NCBI GenBank assembly: GCA_964463915.1
Contig: CAYXEH010000003.1
Location: 1 to 64,000 of the forward strand
Length of the DNA stretch: 64,000 bases
Reading direction: 5' to 3'
Source of the DNA: PUPG01 sp964463915
GTDB lineage: Bacteria; Bacteroidota; Bacteroidia; Bacteroidales; UBA7960
Shown here: positions 43,589 through 52,285 of the stretch, piece after piece
Layout of the letters: every line of letters starts with the position of its first letter
Position numbering within the stretch: position 1 is the stretch's first letter
The notes under the pieces: model-generated
What the model was told of the DNA's origin: nothing
The model's database searches: none
Seen by the model: only the letters and a program-made list of their open reading frames with translations
Made by a program: the position numbers and the translations under genes

Positions 43589-44710
43589 ATGCACTGTAAG
43601 CAATTGCACATCCTTCAGTTCAAGAACCTGGAGGAAATGAGAGTAGATTTCTCATCCAAGTTTAATTGTTTTGCCGGCCATAACGGGGCCGGCAAAACAA
43701 ATATCCTGGATGCCATTTTTTACCTTTCCTTTTGCAAGAGTTTCGCCAATCCGATCGATTCGCAGAATATCCGTTTCAGTAAGGATTTCTTTGTTATCCA
43801 GGGAGAATATCAGCTGAATGACCAGGCGGATGCAATCTATTGCGGGCTGAAGCGCGGCCAGCGTAAAGTCTTCAAGCGAAACAAAAAGGAATACGACCGT
43901 CTTTCAGATCATATCGGGCAATATCCCCTTGTTCTGCTGAGTCCGGCTGACAGCCAGCTGATTCTTGGTGGCAGTGAGGAAAGAAGGAAGTTTATTGACG
44001 GGGTGATCTCTCAATACAACAAGGAATACCTTCATCGTCTGATTAATTACAATAAAGCATTGCAGCAAAGGAATGCCTTATTGAAATCATTTGCGGAGAA
44101 TCACCATTATGATCCTGCCAGCCTCGACATCTGGGATGAACAGTTAATTGCGCATGGTGAATTCATCTTCCGGGAACGAAAAGATTTCTTTGACAGTTTC
44201 ATGCCAGTGTTTCAAGACTATTACCAGTTCTTATCTGCAGGCAATGAAGTTACCTCAATTACTTACAATTCAAGCCTGTTACAAACGGGTTTCCGGGAGG
44301 ATCTGCTGCAGTCCAGGAACAAGGATTGTGCCGTGCAATATACAACTACCGGCATTCACAAAGATGACCTTACTTTTCTGATCCATGATCAGCCTGTCAA
44401 AAAATTCGGAAGCCAGGGACAGCAGAAATCATTTATTATCGCCCTGAAGCTTGCCCAGTTTGCCTTTACCAGTAAAATCAAAAACTACCATCCCATCCTT
44501 TTATTTGATGACATTTTCGACAAACTGGACGAAAGCAGGGTGAGGCAGCTTATGGAGCTGGTCAGCAAGGAGGATTTCGGCCAGGTTTTTGTAACTGACA
44601 CCCATCCCGGCCGTCTGGAAAATCTGTTTCGTGACCTTCCTTCCGAGTGCAAATTATTTGAAATGAAAAAGGGGGAAGTCTCCTCTGCCAAAATGCTGAA
44701 CGGATCCTAA
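43589..44710 (+). CDS. recF: DNA replication and repair protein RecF
   Basis: A 373-residue ATPase. Walker A FAGHNGAGKTNILDAIFYL is near residues 30-48, the family's QYPLVLLSPADSQLILGGSEERR follows, and the signature region KKFGSQGQQKSFIIALKLAQ and Walker B PILLFDDIFDKLDESR (near 306) are present. The end TDTHPGRL is also conserved. RecF loads RecA at single-stranded gaps with RecO and RecR. It is followed after 10 bases by a DUF721 gene, a pairing repeated across bacteria (recF next to a DciA-like protein). Confidence 0.95.
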   Translation: MHCKQLHILQFKNLEEMRVDFSSKFNCFAGHNGAGKTNILDAIFYLSFCKSFANPIDSQNIRFSKDFFVIQGEYQLNDQADAIYCGLKRGQRKVFKRNKKEYDRLSDHIGQYPLVLLSPADSQLILGGSEERRKFIDGVISQYNKEYLHRLINYNKALQQRNALLKSFAENHHYDPASLDIWDEQLIAHGEFIFRERKDFFDSFMPVFQDYYQFLSAGNEVTSITYNSSLLQTGFREDLLQSRNKDCAVQYTTTGIHKDDLTFLIHDQPVKKFGSQGQQKSFIIALKLAQFAFTSKIKNYHPILLFDDIFDKLDESRVRQLMELVSKEDFGQVFVTDTHPGRLENLFRDLPSECKLFEMKKGEVSSAKMLNGS

Positions 44711-44720
44711 ACAATAACTG

Positions 44721-45011
44721 ATGCGCAGAACCAATGAACGTTCGCTGGGTGAAATTATCCGCGAAGTACTTAAAGAGCACCGGCTTGAGGGAAAGGTCAA
44801 TGAGGCCAGGGTGGCCTCAGCCTGGTCCCGGGTCATGGGACAGAACATCTCACGGTACACCACTGCCGTTTATTTAAACGGATCAAGCCTGAAGGTTTGT
44901 CTCCGTTCATCGGTGTTGCGCAGCGAGTTGAGCATGGGCAGAGAGAAGATTGTGTCGATGCTTAACCGCGAACTCGGTGGTGAGGTGGTAAGCGAGATTA
45001 TTTTCAGTTAG
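44721..45011 (+). CDS. DUF721 protein (DciA-like)
   Basis: A 96-residue DUF721 protein. LGEIIREVLKEHRLEGKVNE and VASAWSRVMGQNISRYTTAVYLNG match the family's KH-like fold (first helix, then strands), and LKVCLRSSVLRSELSMGRE closes it. DciA, the founding member, loads the replicative helicase DnaB in bacteria lacking DnaC. Bacteroidota versions are short, as here, and their role is not confirmed. The gene is co-directional with recF and its last 8 bases overlap the convergent gene at 45004. Confidence 0.85.
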   Translation: MRRTNERSLGEIIREVLKEHRLEGKVNEARVASAWSRVMGQNISRYTTAVYLNGSSLKVCLRSSVLRSELSMGREKIVSMLNRELGGEVVSEIIFS

Positions 45012-45957
45012 GCTGATGGTCAGTTAATTCCACCTCCAGCCGCCCTTTCCTGATATCTTTTACCTGTGCCTGCAAGAGCCGGTGTCCTGCATACCGCAGG
45101 AGTGTTTCCCGGTCAAGGAATAGCTTAACATCCTCCCCGAAACAGTCTGTCAATATCATTACCGGCTGCCTGCTGCCGTCAGTAAAAACCAGTTCCTCAA
45201 GCCTGTCCAGGGGAAACTCATATATTTTCCCCTTTTCGTAACAGGGGTGCTCGGGCTCCAGGAAGAAGTACCCTTCGGTGCTGAATTTATCCACCCTGCA
45301 TCTGATTTTCTGACCTGCCTGAAAGCCATACCGGGCAAAATGTTTCTTTTTGAGCAGATGCTTTTCCCCATAAGGATCAATGAGAATATAATAAGTCTGG
45401 CCGTCATCGGGATGCATTTTCTCTCCCTCCAGGATAAAGTCATATTGTTTCCCGGGGTGTAATTTCGATGGCTGAAATGCCTCATCTTCTATAACCAGAA
45501 AAAGTTGTCCCTTTTTTATTCGTTTTAACAGGCAGCGCAGATGCCCGGGCGGGCTTTCCCAACGTGCTTTGTTGTATGTGCGAACTCTCCGGTGTTGATT
45601 AAAGATATCCCTTACGATAAAGAAATATTCCTCCTCTCCCAGGATATTGATCCGGTGCTCCCTGGATATCACATCAAATGAATAGACTTCCCCCTCACGG
45701 TAATGCGGATGCATTGGTTCCAGGAACATTCTGCCATTGCAGTTGATCTTATCCACCCTGCACAGGACTTCCTTTCCGGGTTCCAGCCCGTATTCCTCAT
45801 AATATACCCGGGGCAGAAGGGTTTTAAAACCGTTCGGGTCCCGCATGATGAACCAGTCGTCACCCGGACCGAGGGAAACGGTTTTTACAATTTTAAAAGG
45901 GTATACCCTGCCTTCTTCAAGACGCGCATTGGGGATTGGAACAGAACGGATATTCAT
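45004..45957 (-). CDS. Unrecognised four-repeat protein, probable OB/S1-like domains
   Basis: A 317-residue protein I do not recognise. It is built from four ~74-residue units: A (13-86), B (87-160), C (166-240) and D (241-312). Each starts G-x-Y-x-F, carries a central Phe/Tyr-rich D-x-x-G segment (for example FIMRDPNGFKTLL and ILIDPYGEKHLL), then C-x-V/L-K-x-I and ends in a hydrophobic strand. A and C are closest (both end FLEPxHPxY), and B and D resemble each other, which suggests duplication of a two-domain ancestor. The strand pattern fits OB or S1 folds, so nucleic-acid or ligand binding is possible. It lies 6 bases after pncA, in the NAD-salvage group. No signal peptide. Confidence 0.65.
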   Translation of the reverse strand: MNIRSVPIPNARLEEGRVYPFKIVKTVSLGPGDDWFIMRDPNGFKTLLPRVYYEEYGLEPGKEVLCRVDKINCNGRMFLEPMHPHYREGEVYSFDVISREHRINILGEEEYFFIVRDIFNQHRRVRTYNKARWESPPGHLRCLLKRIKKGQLFLVIEDEAFQPSKLHPGKQYDFILEGEKMHPDDGQTYYILIDPYGEKHLLKKKHFARYGFQAGQKIRCRVDKFSTEGYFFLEPEHPCYEKGKIYEFPLDRLEELVFTDGSRQPVMILTDCFGEDVKLFLDRETLLRYAGHRLLQAQVKDIRKGRLEVELTDHQPN

Positions 45958-45963
45958 GGATGA

Positions 45964-46575
45964 TCAGATAGAAGATGAGTGTATGACTTTGCCGCCTTCT
46001 TTCTGAATTTTCGATTTCATTTCCTGAAAATCATTTTGATCAATGGGGCGGGTAGCATCCTCCAGCAAAAAGGTTTCAAACCCTTCACCGATGGCATCCA
46101 GGGCAGTGAAAGCTACACAGACATCTCCGGCCAGTCCGCAAATATAAACTTCCTTAACTCCCTTTCCACGAAGGTAATCAGCCAGACCCGTGGTTTTTTT
46201 CTTTCCGTTGTCAAAGAATCCGCTGTAACTGTCGATTGCATGATCCATCCCTTTACGGAAAATGGCCTCAACCGCGTTCATGGAAAGATCTTCTGCAAAT
46301 GCGGCACCTTGGGTCCCCTGCACGCAGTGATCGGGCCACAGGATCTGTTCCAGGTCACCCAGCATGGTTTTCTCAAAAGGCTTCTTACCCTCATGTGCAG
46401 AGGCAAAACTACCGTGACCGTCCGGATGCCAGTCCTGGGTGGCAACCACCAGCGAAAATTTTTCCTGTAATTTGTTTACCAGTGGAATGATCTGGTCACC
46501 TGCAGGTACTTCCAGGGCGCCCCCGGGAAGAAAGTCATTCTGAATGTCAACGATGATCAATGCTTCCATAATCAT
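45964..46575 (-). CDS. pncA: Nicotinamidase
   Basis: A 203-residue hydrolase converting nicotinamide to nicotinate. The catalytic triad is visible: Asp10 (LIIVDIQNDF), Lys in FRKGMD, and the nucleophile in CGLAGDVCV (Cys153). The metal site is DWHPDGHGSFA. The start ATG at 46575 overlaps the pncB stop as ATGA; an ATG 6 bases later is an alternative. It works with pncB in nicotinamide salvage to NAD, so the two form an obvious functional pair. The four-repeat protein follows after 6 bases. Confidence 0.94.
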   Translation of the reverse strand: MIMEALIIVDIQNDFLPGGALEVPAGDQIIPLVNKLQEKFSLVVATQDWHPDGHGSFASAHEGKKPFEKTMLGDLEQILWPDHCVQGTQGAAFAEDLSMNAVEAIFRKGMDHAIDSYSGFFDNGKKKTTGLADYLRGKGVKEVYICGLAGDVCVAFTALDAIGEGFETFLLEDATRPIDQNDFQEMKSKIQKEGGKVIHSSSI

Positions 46576-47984
46576 AGGTGCTTTTGATAATTATTAACAA
46601 TTTCGTCGCGTAAATGTTGAAGTTTCTCAGAAATACCGACCTTATAAATATGGGGAAAGTCAAAACGTTTATGTTCCTCCGGAAGAAGTTTCAGTCTGGA
46701 CTCCACCCTGTCCCGTATTTCGCTGAGCGATGGCAATGAACCATTAATCTCACCATCAATGACGTGTGATACAAATATCTCTTCATGGGAGAGGCCTGAC
46801 AAATCAAGCGATTTTTCTTTATGTACCGGATGTATCATTTTATCCGGCTCCTCTCCTTCCAGGGCAATACAATCCGCATAAAAGCAACCTCCGTCGTCCA
46901 AATAACGCAGTACCCTTTTCTTCCCGGGCAAGGTGGTTTTCTGGACGTTTTCCGAAATCTTTAACCGCCCCTCGCCCTCTGACCAGGCAATTTTATAGAC
47001 GCCGTCAATGGCTCCATCCGGTTTTCCAATAATCATACTGGTTCCTACACCGAACAGGTCAATGGGGGCCTCCTGGTCCAACAAACTCTTGATTACATGC
47101 TCATCAAGCTGATTGGAAGCAACAATTTTCACATAATTCAGGTTTTCCCGGTCAAGCATCTCCCTCGATTTTTTGGCCAGGTAGGCCAGGTCTCCACTAT
47201 CGAGTCGAATTCCTCTGAGCCTTTTTCCTTCTTTTTCCAAAAGCCTGGCTACTTTAATTGCATTGGGAACTCCGCTTTTCAGGGTATTGTAGGTATCAAC
47301 CAACAGTACACAATTGTCGGGGAAGGCCCTTGCGTATTCTTCAAAAGCTTCGAACTCACTGTCGCAGCTTTCAATGAATGAGTGGGCCATGGTTCCTGAA
47401 GGTTCACTGCCGTATTTTTTTGCGGCCAGCACATTGGAGGTATTGTCAAAGCCGCCGATGACAGCCGCCCTGGAGCCCTGAAGTCCTCCCATACCCTGGG
47501 CCCTGCGGAGCCCAAAATCCGACAGAAGGCGTTTGCCTGCAGCGTGACGGATGCGATTTGCTTTGGTGGCAATTAACGATTGAAAATTAAGAAAGTTCAG
47601 CAGCAAGGTTTCAATGAGTTGAGTTTCCAGCAATCCACCTTCTACACGAAGAATGGGCTCCGAAGGAAAAACGAGTTCTCCTTCCCGGACACCCTGAATA
47701 TGTCCCTTAAACCGAAAACTCTTTAAATACTCAATATAATCTGAATGAAGCCCTTTCGTGTGAAGGTAATCCAGTTCATCTTCTGTAAACCTGAGTTCTG
47801 TCAATGCTTTCAGAAACTCACCCAGGCCGGCAAACACCACATAGCCCCCTTTAAACGGAAGTTTCCTGAAAAAATAGTCAAAACATGCAGGCTGCTCATG
47901 CCGGCCATTCATGAAATAGGCCTGTCCCATGGTCAGCTGATACATGTCTGTATATAACGGTGAAAAAATATGATCTGAAGTCAT
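46572..47984 (-). CDS. pncB: Nicotinate phosphoribosyltransferase
   Basis: A 470-residue enzyme from the ATG at 47984 (MTSDHIFSPLYTDMYQLTMG); an ATG at 47993 adds three residues. It joins nicotinate to PRPP to give nicotinate mononucleotide. Motifs: FDYFFRKLPFKGGYVVFAGL, the long-form substrate region LLLNFLNFQSLIATKA, RRAQGMGGLQGSRAAVIGGF, GTMAHSFIES, RGIRLDSGDLAYL near residue 237, and GVGTSMIIGKPDG. It overlaps pncA by 4 bases and follows the NfeD-type protease gene after about 29 bases, all on the minus strand. Confidence 0.95.
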   Translation of the reverse strand: MTSDHIFSPLYTDMYQLTMGQAYFMNGRHEQPACFDYFFRKLPFKGGYVVFAGLGEFLKALTELRFTEDELDYLHTKGLHSDYIEYLKSFRFKGHIQGVREGELVFPSEPILRVEGGLLETQLIETLLLNFLNFQSLIATKANRIRHAAGKRLLSDFGLRRAQGMGGLQGSRAAVIGGFDNTSNVLAAKKYGSEPSGTMAHSFIESCDSEFEAFEEYARAFPDNCVLLVDTYNTLKSGVPNAIKVARLLEKEGKRLRGIRLDSGDLAYLAKKSREMLDRENLNYVKIVASNQLDEHVIKSLLDQEAPIDLFGVGTSMIIGKPDGAIDGVYKIAWSEGEGRLKISENVQKTTLPGKKRVLRYLDDGGCFYADCIALEGEEPDKMIHPVHKEKSLDLSGLSHEEIFVSHVIDGEINGSLPSLSEIRDRVESRLKLLPEEHKRFDFPHIYKVGISEKLQHLRDEIVNNYQKHL

Positions 47985-48013
47985 GCGACACATGTTATAA
48001 TCAAAAAAATGAT

Positions 48014-49411
48014 TTATCCCTTTACCACAAACACCTGTGATGTTTCGTATTTTACTACTTTAATGGTTTCTCCCTTATCGATAAACCCGGTTAGTGCCGT
48101 GGCATCGTAAACGTCATCTTCTATCTCAACTTTTCCGCTGGGACGAAGCATGGTAAAAGCCTTGCCCTGTTTTCCCACCAGGGACTTCATCACGGGATTG
48201 GCTGAAGTGTAGCCGGAGGAAGTCTCCTGGACAGCATCCAGTGCAAGTTCTCCGAAACGGTTGGTGGTAAATAGTTTCTGACCAAGATAAAAAGAGCCAC
48301 TCAGCGAAATAAACGCAGCAATTATAACAATTAAAAATGCCCGGAGTACTTCCATAAAACTTACTCCTGTAAAATCTAAACCCACGTTACCGACCATGGC
48401 CAGGGCAAGTCCGGTGACCATGAAAATCACCCCAAGCACACCCGCCACTCCAAAACCGGGTATGGCAAACAGTTCCACAGCAATAAGAATCAGGCCCAGC
48501 ACAAACAGTGCGATTTCATAGTTACCTGCCAGCCCTTCCAGGTATAACGGGGCGAAATACAACAGGGCAGCAGTAAGTGCTGCCAGTATAGGCAACCCGA
48601 TACCCGGAGTCTGCAACTCAAAATAGATCCCGGCAAGGATAAGCATGATAAGTATGCCACTCACAACCGGGCTGATCAAAAACTGTATGATCTTGTCAAT
48701 AAATGTCAGTTGCTGCTCAATTATCTCATAATCCCGAATTCCCGCCATATCCATCAGCTCCGTGATGTTTTCAGGGTTGCCTTCCGCATATCCCCATTTC
48801 ATGGCTTCTGAAGCGGTAAAGGTCAATACCTTCCCTTCCTCAATAACCCCTTCTATTTCAATGGAAGGGTCCACCATGGACTGGGCAATTTCAGGATCCC
48901 GTCCCTTGGCTTCCGCCGTTGAACGCATGGTGGATCGCATATAAGACTGGTATTTATCAGGCACCACTTCCCCGGTCTGGTCAACCACTGTGGCTGCCCC
49001 GATATTTCCCCCGGGCCGGATATATATCTGATCGGCAGCGATTGAAATGAGGGCTCCGGCGGATGCGGCATTATTATCCACAAAAACGATCACGGGGATG
49101 GACGACTGCATGATGCGGGTGCGAATAGAATCCGCGGCATCTACCATCCCTCCATAGGTATTCATGTGCAGCAGGACAAAGTCAGCATTCAGGCTGTCGG
49201 CTTCTTCAAAAGCCCGCTGCGTGAGACGAACCGCAGGTTGTGCAATATTCTGTCTGATTTCATACTTGTACACCAGGAAATTTTTTCCGGGATCTGCCTC
49301 AATGGCTTCCTTTACGCGGTCAGGCCGGCTTTCAGTCTCTTCTGTTGCGCCGGCTTTTGCCGTAAAGCTGAAGAGTACCAGTGCAATCAATATGGGGGTC
49401 AGCGCTTTCAT
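48014..49411 (-). CDS. NfeD-family membrane serine protease (ClpP-class)
   Basis: A 465-residue NfeD1b protein. The start is the ATG at 49411, giving a signal sequence (KALTPILIALVLFSFTAKAG). The periplasmic ClpP-like domain (about 30-235) has VLLHMNTYGGMVDAADSI, the nucleophile Ser117 in NNAASAGALISIAA, and a catalytic Lys near residue 169 in RSTAEAKGRDPE. Four to five membrane helices fill about 250-390, and a C-terminal OB-like NfeD domain ends the protein (VGKQGKAFTMLRPSGKVEI, in part). Archaeal homologues cut stomatin; a stomatin gene is not adjacent. It heads the nfeD-pncB-pncA-repeat protein group, with pncB after about 20-30 bases. Confidence 0.9.
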   Translation of the reverse strand: MKALTPILIALVLFSFTAKAGATEETESRPDRVKEAIEADPGKNFLVYKYEIRQNIAQPAVRLTQRAFEEADSLNADFVLLHMNTYGGMVDAADSIRTRIMQSSIPVIVFVDNNAASAGALISIAADQIYIRPGGNIGAATVVDQTGEVVPDKYQSYMRSTMRSTAEAKGRDPEIAQSMVDPSIEIEGVIEEGKVLTFTASEAMKWGYAEGNPENITELMDMAGIRDYEIIEQQLTFIDKIIQFLISPVVSGILIMLILAGIYFELQTPGIGLPILAALTAALLYFAPLYLEGLAGNYEIALFVLGLILIAVELFAIPGFGVAGVLGVIFMVTGLALAMVGNVGLDFTGVSFMEVLRAFLIVIIAAFISLSGSFYLGQKLFTTNRFGELALDAVQETSSGYTSANPVMKSLVGKQGKAFTMLRPSGKVEIEDDVYDATALTGFIDKGETIKVVKYETSQVFVVKG

Positions 49412-49552
49412 ATTTGATTTATATTGAACCATTCCTTACGAAATTAACATAAAAAACCCAGAAACACACCTGCAGTTTGCCCGCAGATGCAATATTCCGG
49501 GTAAGAAGATTGATTTTAATACGGCAAGGACGCAAAAATATGCAGTGCGTAC

Positions 49553-50203
49553 TTATTTCTTGTTATGGTCTGCCAGAAATTTTTCCAGGCCGATATCGGT
49601 AAGGGGATGTTTCAAAAGACCGAGGATTGGGTTCAGCGGGCATGTCACTACATCGGCACCCACTTCCGCACATTGTACAATATGCATGGTATGACGAATA
49701 CTTGCCGCCAGTACCTGGGTGTCAAAATCATAATACCGGTAAATATCCACAATCTGACCAATCAGCTCAACCCCTTCCGTGGAAATGTCATCCAATCGTC
49801 CGATGAAGGGAGACACATATGTTGCTCCGGCTTTTGCCGCCAGAATGGCCTGTCCGGCTGAAAATACCAGGGTGCAGTTCGTTTTAATTCCTTTGGAGTT
49901 CAGATAGCGAATGGCTTTCACCCCATCTTTGATCATAGGAATTTTTACCACAATCTGAGGGTGGAGGGCAGCCAGCTTCACCCCTTCCCGGATCATTCCG
50001 TCCAGGTCTGTGGAGATCACTTCCGCACTGACATCACCTTCCACGATATTGCAAATATCGACATAATGTTTGTTAATATTTTCCTCCCCCCGGATTCCTT
50101 CTTTTGCCATCAGAGAAGGATTGGTGGTCACACCGTCAAGTATACCCAGGTCGTTGGCTTCCCGGATCTGATCCAGATTGGCTGTGTCGATAAAGAATTT
50201 CAT
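49553..50203 (-). CDS. fsa: Transaldolase / fructose-6-phosphate aldolase family protein
   Basis: A 216-residue small class I aldolase of the transaldolase family. MKFFIDTANLDQIREANDLG starts it, then LDGVTTNPSLMAKEG, the Schiff-base Lys87 in QIVVKIPMIKDG, KTNCTLVFSAGQAILAAKAG and SPFIGRLDDI, and the C-terminal TCPLNPILGLLKHPLTD with DIGLEKFLADH. It moves dihydroxyacetone units in the pentose phosphate pathway or cleaves fructose-6-phosphate; length cannot separate TalC/transaldolase from Fsa. With transketolase at the window start it completes the non-oxidative pathway. Its start is 53 bases from the 3' end of the SRP RNA on the same strand. Confidence 0.92.
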   Translation of the reverse strand: MKFFIDTANLDQIREANDLGILDGVTTNPSLMAKEGIRGEENINKHYVDICNIVEGDVSAEVISTDLDGMIREGVKLAALHPQIVVKIPMIKDGVKAIRYLNSKGIKTNCTLVFSAGQAILAAKAGATYVSPFIGRLDDISTEGVELIGQIVDIYRYYDFDTQVLAASIRHTMHIVQCAEVGADVVTCPLNPILGLLKHPLTDIGLEKFLADHNKK

Positions 50204-50256
50204 GATGCGTATAATTAGGGTTAAATAAAAAAAGACAGTTTAAATACAAAAAAGAA

Positions 50257-50353
50257 GGGTAAGCCCTGGTATCGCACCGCTACGACCGCCTACCCTTGCT
50301 ACCTTCCGGTCCTGGGGGAATTCAGCGGGAGCTGGTCGTACCCTGACTTACCC
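50257..50353 (-). ncRNA. ffs: Signal recognition particle RNA (small bacterial 4.5S type)
   Basis: On the minus strand this 97-base stretch folds into the SRP hairpin. Its apical domain contains CAGGACCGGAAGGUAGCAAGG, the conserved symmetric and asymmetric loops with the GGAA tetraloop that bind Ffh. The end stem is GGGTAAG (5', from 50353) with CTTACCC (3', to 50257). A T-rich run directly after position 50257 on the minus strand (TTCTTTTTTG) makes the RNA its own terminator. No other gene encodes part of it. Secretion of membrane proteins via Ffh depends on it; ffh is not in the window. Confidence 0.95.
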
Positions 50354-50357
50354 GGTG

Positions 50358-50365
50358 CAAAACTA
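50358..50365 (-). promoter_or_regulatory. Promoter -7 element of the SRP RNA
   Basis: Minus-strand TAGTTTTG matches TAnnTTTG and ends 4 bases before the RNA's 5' end at 50353, exactly where the -7 element should be. No TTTG is visible at -33. Confidence 0.65.
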
Positions 50366-50449
50366 TAAAAAATCCGCGGAAATCCTGTATTTATTTTGCT
50401 ATTTTTGTCAGGATTCACAATCAATTATCCACACCAATCTTCTAAAGTC

Positions 50450-50986
50450 ATGGAAAACAACGAACAATCAATGCCTTCTCAAAAAAGCGCAATGGCCGGT
50501 CCGGCGTTTCAATTCGGTTTACTTATTGCTGCAGGACTGATTATCCTCTCCCTGATCATGTATGTAGCTGGCATGATCACAGCAAACTGGATCTCCTATG
50601 TAGGCTATGCTATATTGCTTGGAGGCCTTATTTTTGGGACCCTCAGGTTCAGGGACGAATATTCAGGAGGGTTTATCTCTTACGGACGTGCACTGGGGTT
50701 CGGTACATTGGTTTCATTTTTCGCAGCCCTTATTTCTGCTGTTTTTTCCTATCTGTTCTATACCGTGCTCGCCCCGGATGCATTGAATGAGCTAAGGATC
50801 GCCGCAGAGATCAACATCCTTGAAACCACTCCCAATATAACTGATCAACAGCTGGATTTAGCTATCAAAATGGTCAATCCTTTGATGATGGCACTGACCT
50901 ACTTGTTCTCTTACACATTTGTAGGTTTTGTTTTCTCCCTGGTCACTGCCGCTTTCCTGAAGCGGAAAGACCCGATGGAGTACTAA
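50450..50986 (+). CDS. DUF4199 membrane protein
   Basis: A 178-residue Bacteroidota-typical protein with four membrane helices: about residues 16-40, 47-66, 79-107 and 140-168. I chose the ATG at 50450 (MENNEQSMPSQKSAMAG). The soluble part is a short N-terminal leader and a loop (about 108-135). The usual conserved traits are present: YSGGFISYGRALGFGTLVSFF and TYLFSYTFVGFVFSLV. DUF4199 function is unknown; it is often next to a GT2 glycosyltransferase, as here. The -7-like TATTTTTG at 50400-50407 lies 43 bases before the start, divergent from the SRP promoter. Confidence 0.82.
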   Translation: MENNEQSMPSQKSAMAGPAFQFGLLIAAGLIILSLIMYVAGMITANWISYVGYAILLGGLIFGTLRFRDEYSGGFISYGRALGFGTLVSFFAALISAVFSYLFYTVLAPDALNELRIAAEINILETTPNITDQQLDLAIKMVNPLMMALTYLFSYTFVGFVFSLVTAAFLKRKDPMEY

Positions 50987-51031
50987 AATAAATATGGGCG
51001 CCCGGATGCGCAACCCCAAAAGCCTTGACCT

Positions 51032-52285
51032 ATGCCCCAGGAAGGAGTGATCCATGTGGCCATTCCCGCCATGAATGAAGCAGACTTCCTTCCCGCCACC
51101 ATTGATTGTCTGACTAAACAATCTTTCCGTGGGTTTAAGGTCTGGATATGCGTCAACCAGCCGGACAACTGGTGGGAGGACGTAGAGAAACGGCCTGTTT
51201 GTGAAAACAATCAGCGAACATTAAACTACCTGGCACAATGTAGCCACGGAAATTTCCGTATCCTTGATCATAGTTCTCCGGGCAAAGGCTGGAAAGGGAA
51301 GGCGCATGGAGTCGGGCAAGCAAGAAAGGTGCTGATGGACCGTATTAACCAGACTGCCGGTCCGGAGGATATTATTCTCAGTCTGGATGCAGACACCCTG
51401 TTCGGCCCGGATTACCTGGAGTCCGTGCACAATGTATTTATCCGGCATTCCGGGGCCGTCGCATTGTCAAATCCTTATTATCATCCCCTTACCGGGGATC
51501 AACGGTTGAACCGTGCCATGCTCCGCTATGAGATCTATATGCGCCATTACGCCATCAACCTTTGGCGCATCGGCTCACCATACAGTTTTACCGCACTGGG
51601 GTCTGCCATTGCCATTCCCGTCAGTGCCTACCGGAAAATAGGAGGAATGACTGCCAAAAAAAGCGGCGAAGACTTCTACCTGCTACAGAAACTTCGCAAA
51701 TCCGGTTGGATATGCAACCATAATACCCGGTTGGTGTATCCGGGAACCCGTTATTCCGACAGGGTCTATTTTGGCACCGGGCCTGCGCTGATCAGGGGAA
51801 GTAATGGAGACTGGAACAGTTACCCTGTTTACGACCACCACTTGTTTGATCTGATCCGGGAAACCTATGAATGTTTTCCTGAATTGCATAAAGGATCTGT
51901 TGAAACACCCATGTCAGATTTTCTTCGTGAAAAATTCCGTGAAACGGATCCCTTCGGCACAATCAGGAAAAATGCCCCCACGGCACAAGGGTTTGTCAAG
52001 GCCTGCCACCAGAAAGTTGATGGATTACGAATATTGCAATTCCTGAAAGAATCTGCCGGGAAAAATCCCGTCCGTGATGAATCCGGGCTAATCAGTTTTC
52101 TGCAGCGGTTCCATTCCCGGCATTTGTTGCCTGAACAAAAGGGTGGTACCGGATTTTTTTCTGCCGGGGAGATTCGGGATTTGCATGCATTGGATTTCGA
52201 AACCACCGGTATTTCCCTTTTGAACAAAATCCGTGACTTGTTGCAAACAATTGAAATCAGTCATCAGAAAAACGATCAACCATGA
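51032..52285 (+). CDS. GT2-like glycosyltransferase
   Basis: A 417-residue protein with an N-terminal GT-A fold: VIHVAIPAMNEADFLPATID, a nucleotide-sugar segment, and the metal-binding DAD of IILSLDADTLFGPDYL near residue 117. GSAIAIPVSAYRKIGGM follows, then the conserved Glu-Asp in KKSGEDFYLLQKL near 213. The C-terminal half (about 255-417) is unlike the catalytic core of common GT2 members and has no membrane helices, so the protein looks soluble. No sugar or acceptor can be assigned. It starts 45 bases after DUF4199 and overlaps miaA by four bases (ATGA), suggesting coupled translation with a tRNA-modification enzyme. Confidence 0.8.
   Translation: MPQEGVIHVAIPAMNEADFLPATIDCLTKQSFRGFKVWICVNQPDNWWEDVEKRPVCENNQRTLNYLAQCSHGNFRILDHSSPGKGWKGKAHGVGQARKVLMDRINQTAGPEDIILSLDADTLFGPDYLESVHNVFIRHSGAVALSNPYYHPLTGDQRLNRAMLRYEIYMRHYAINLWRIGSPYSFTALGSAIAIPVSAYRKIGGMTAKKSGEDFYLLQKLRKSGWICNHNTRLVYPGTRYSDRVYFGTGPALIRGSNGDWNSYPVYDHHLFDLIRETYECFPELHKGSVETPMSDFLREKFRETDPFGTIRKNAPTAQGFVKACHQKVDGLRILQFLKESAGKNPVRDESGLISFLQRFHSRHLLPEQKGGTGFFSAGEIRDLHALDFETTGISLLNKIRDLLQTIEISHQKNDQP

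Noticed and set aside
49533..49540. TATTTTTG on the minus strand as promoter of the nfeD group
   Set aside because: It matches TAnnTTTG but lies 120 bases upstream of the start with no -33 element; such 6-of-8-base motifs occur by chance in AT-rich gaps.
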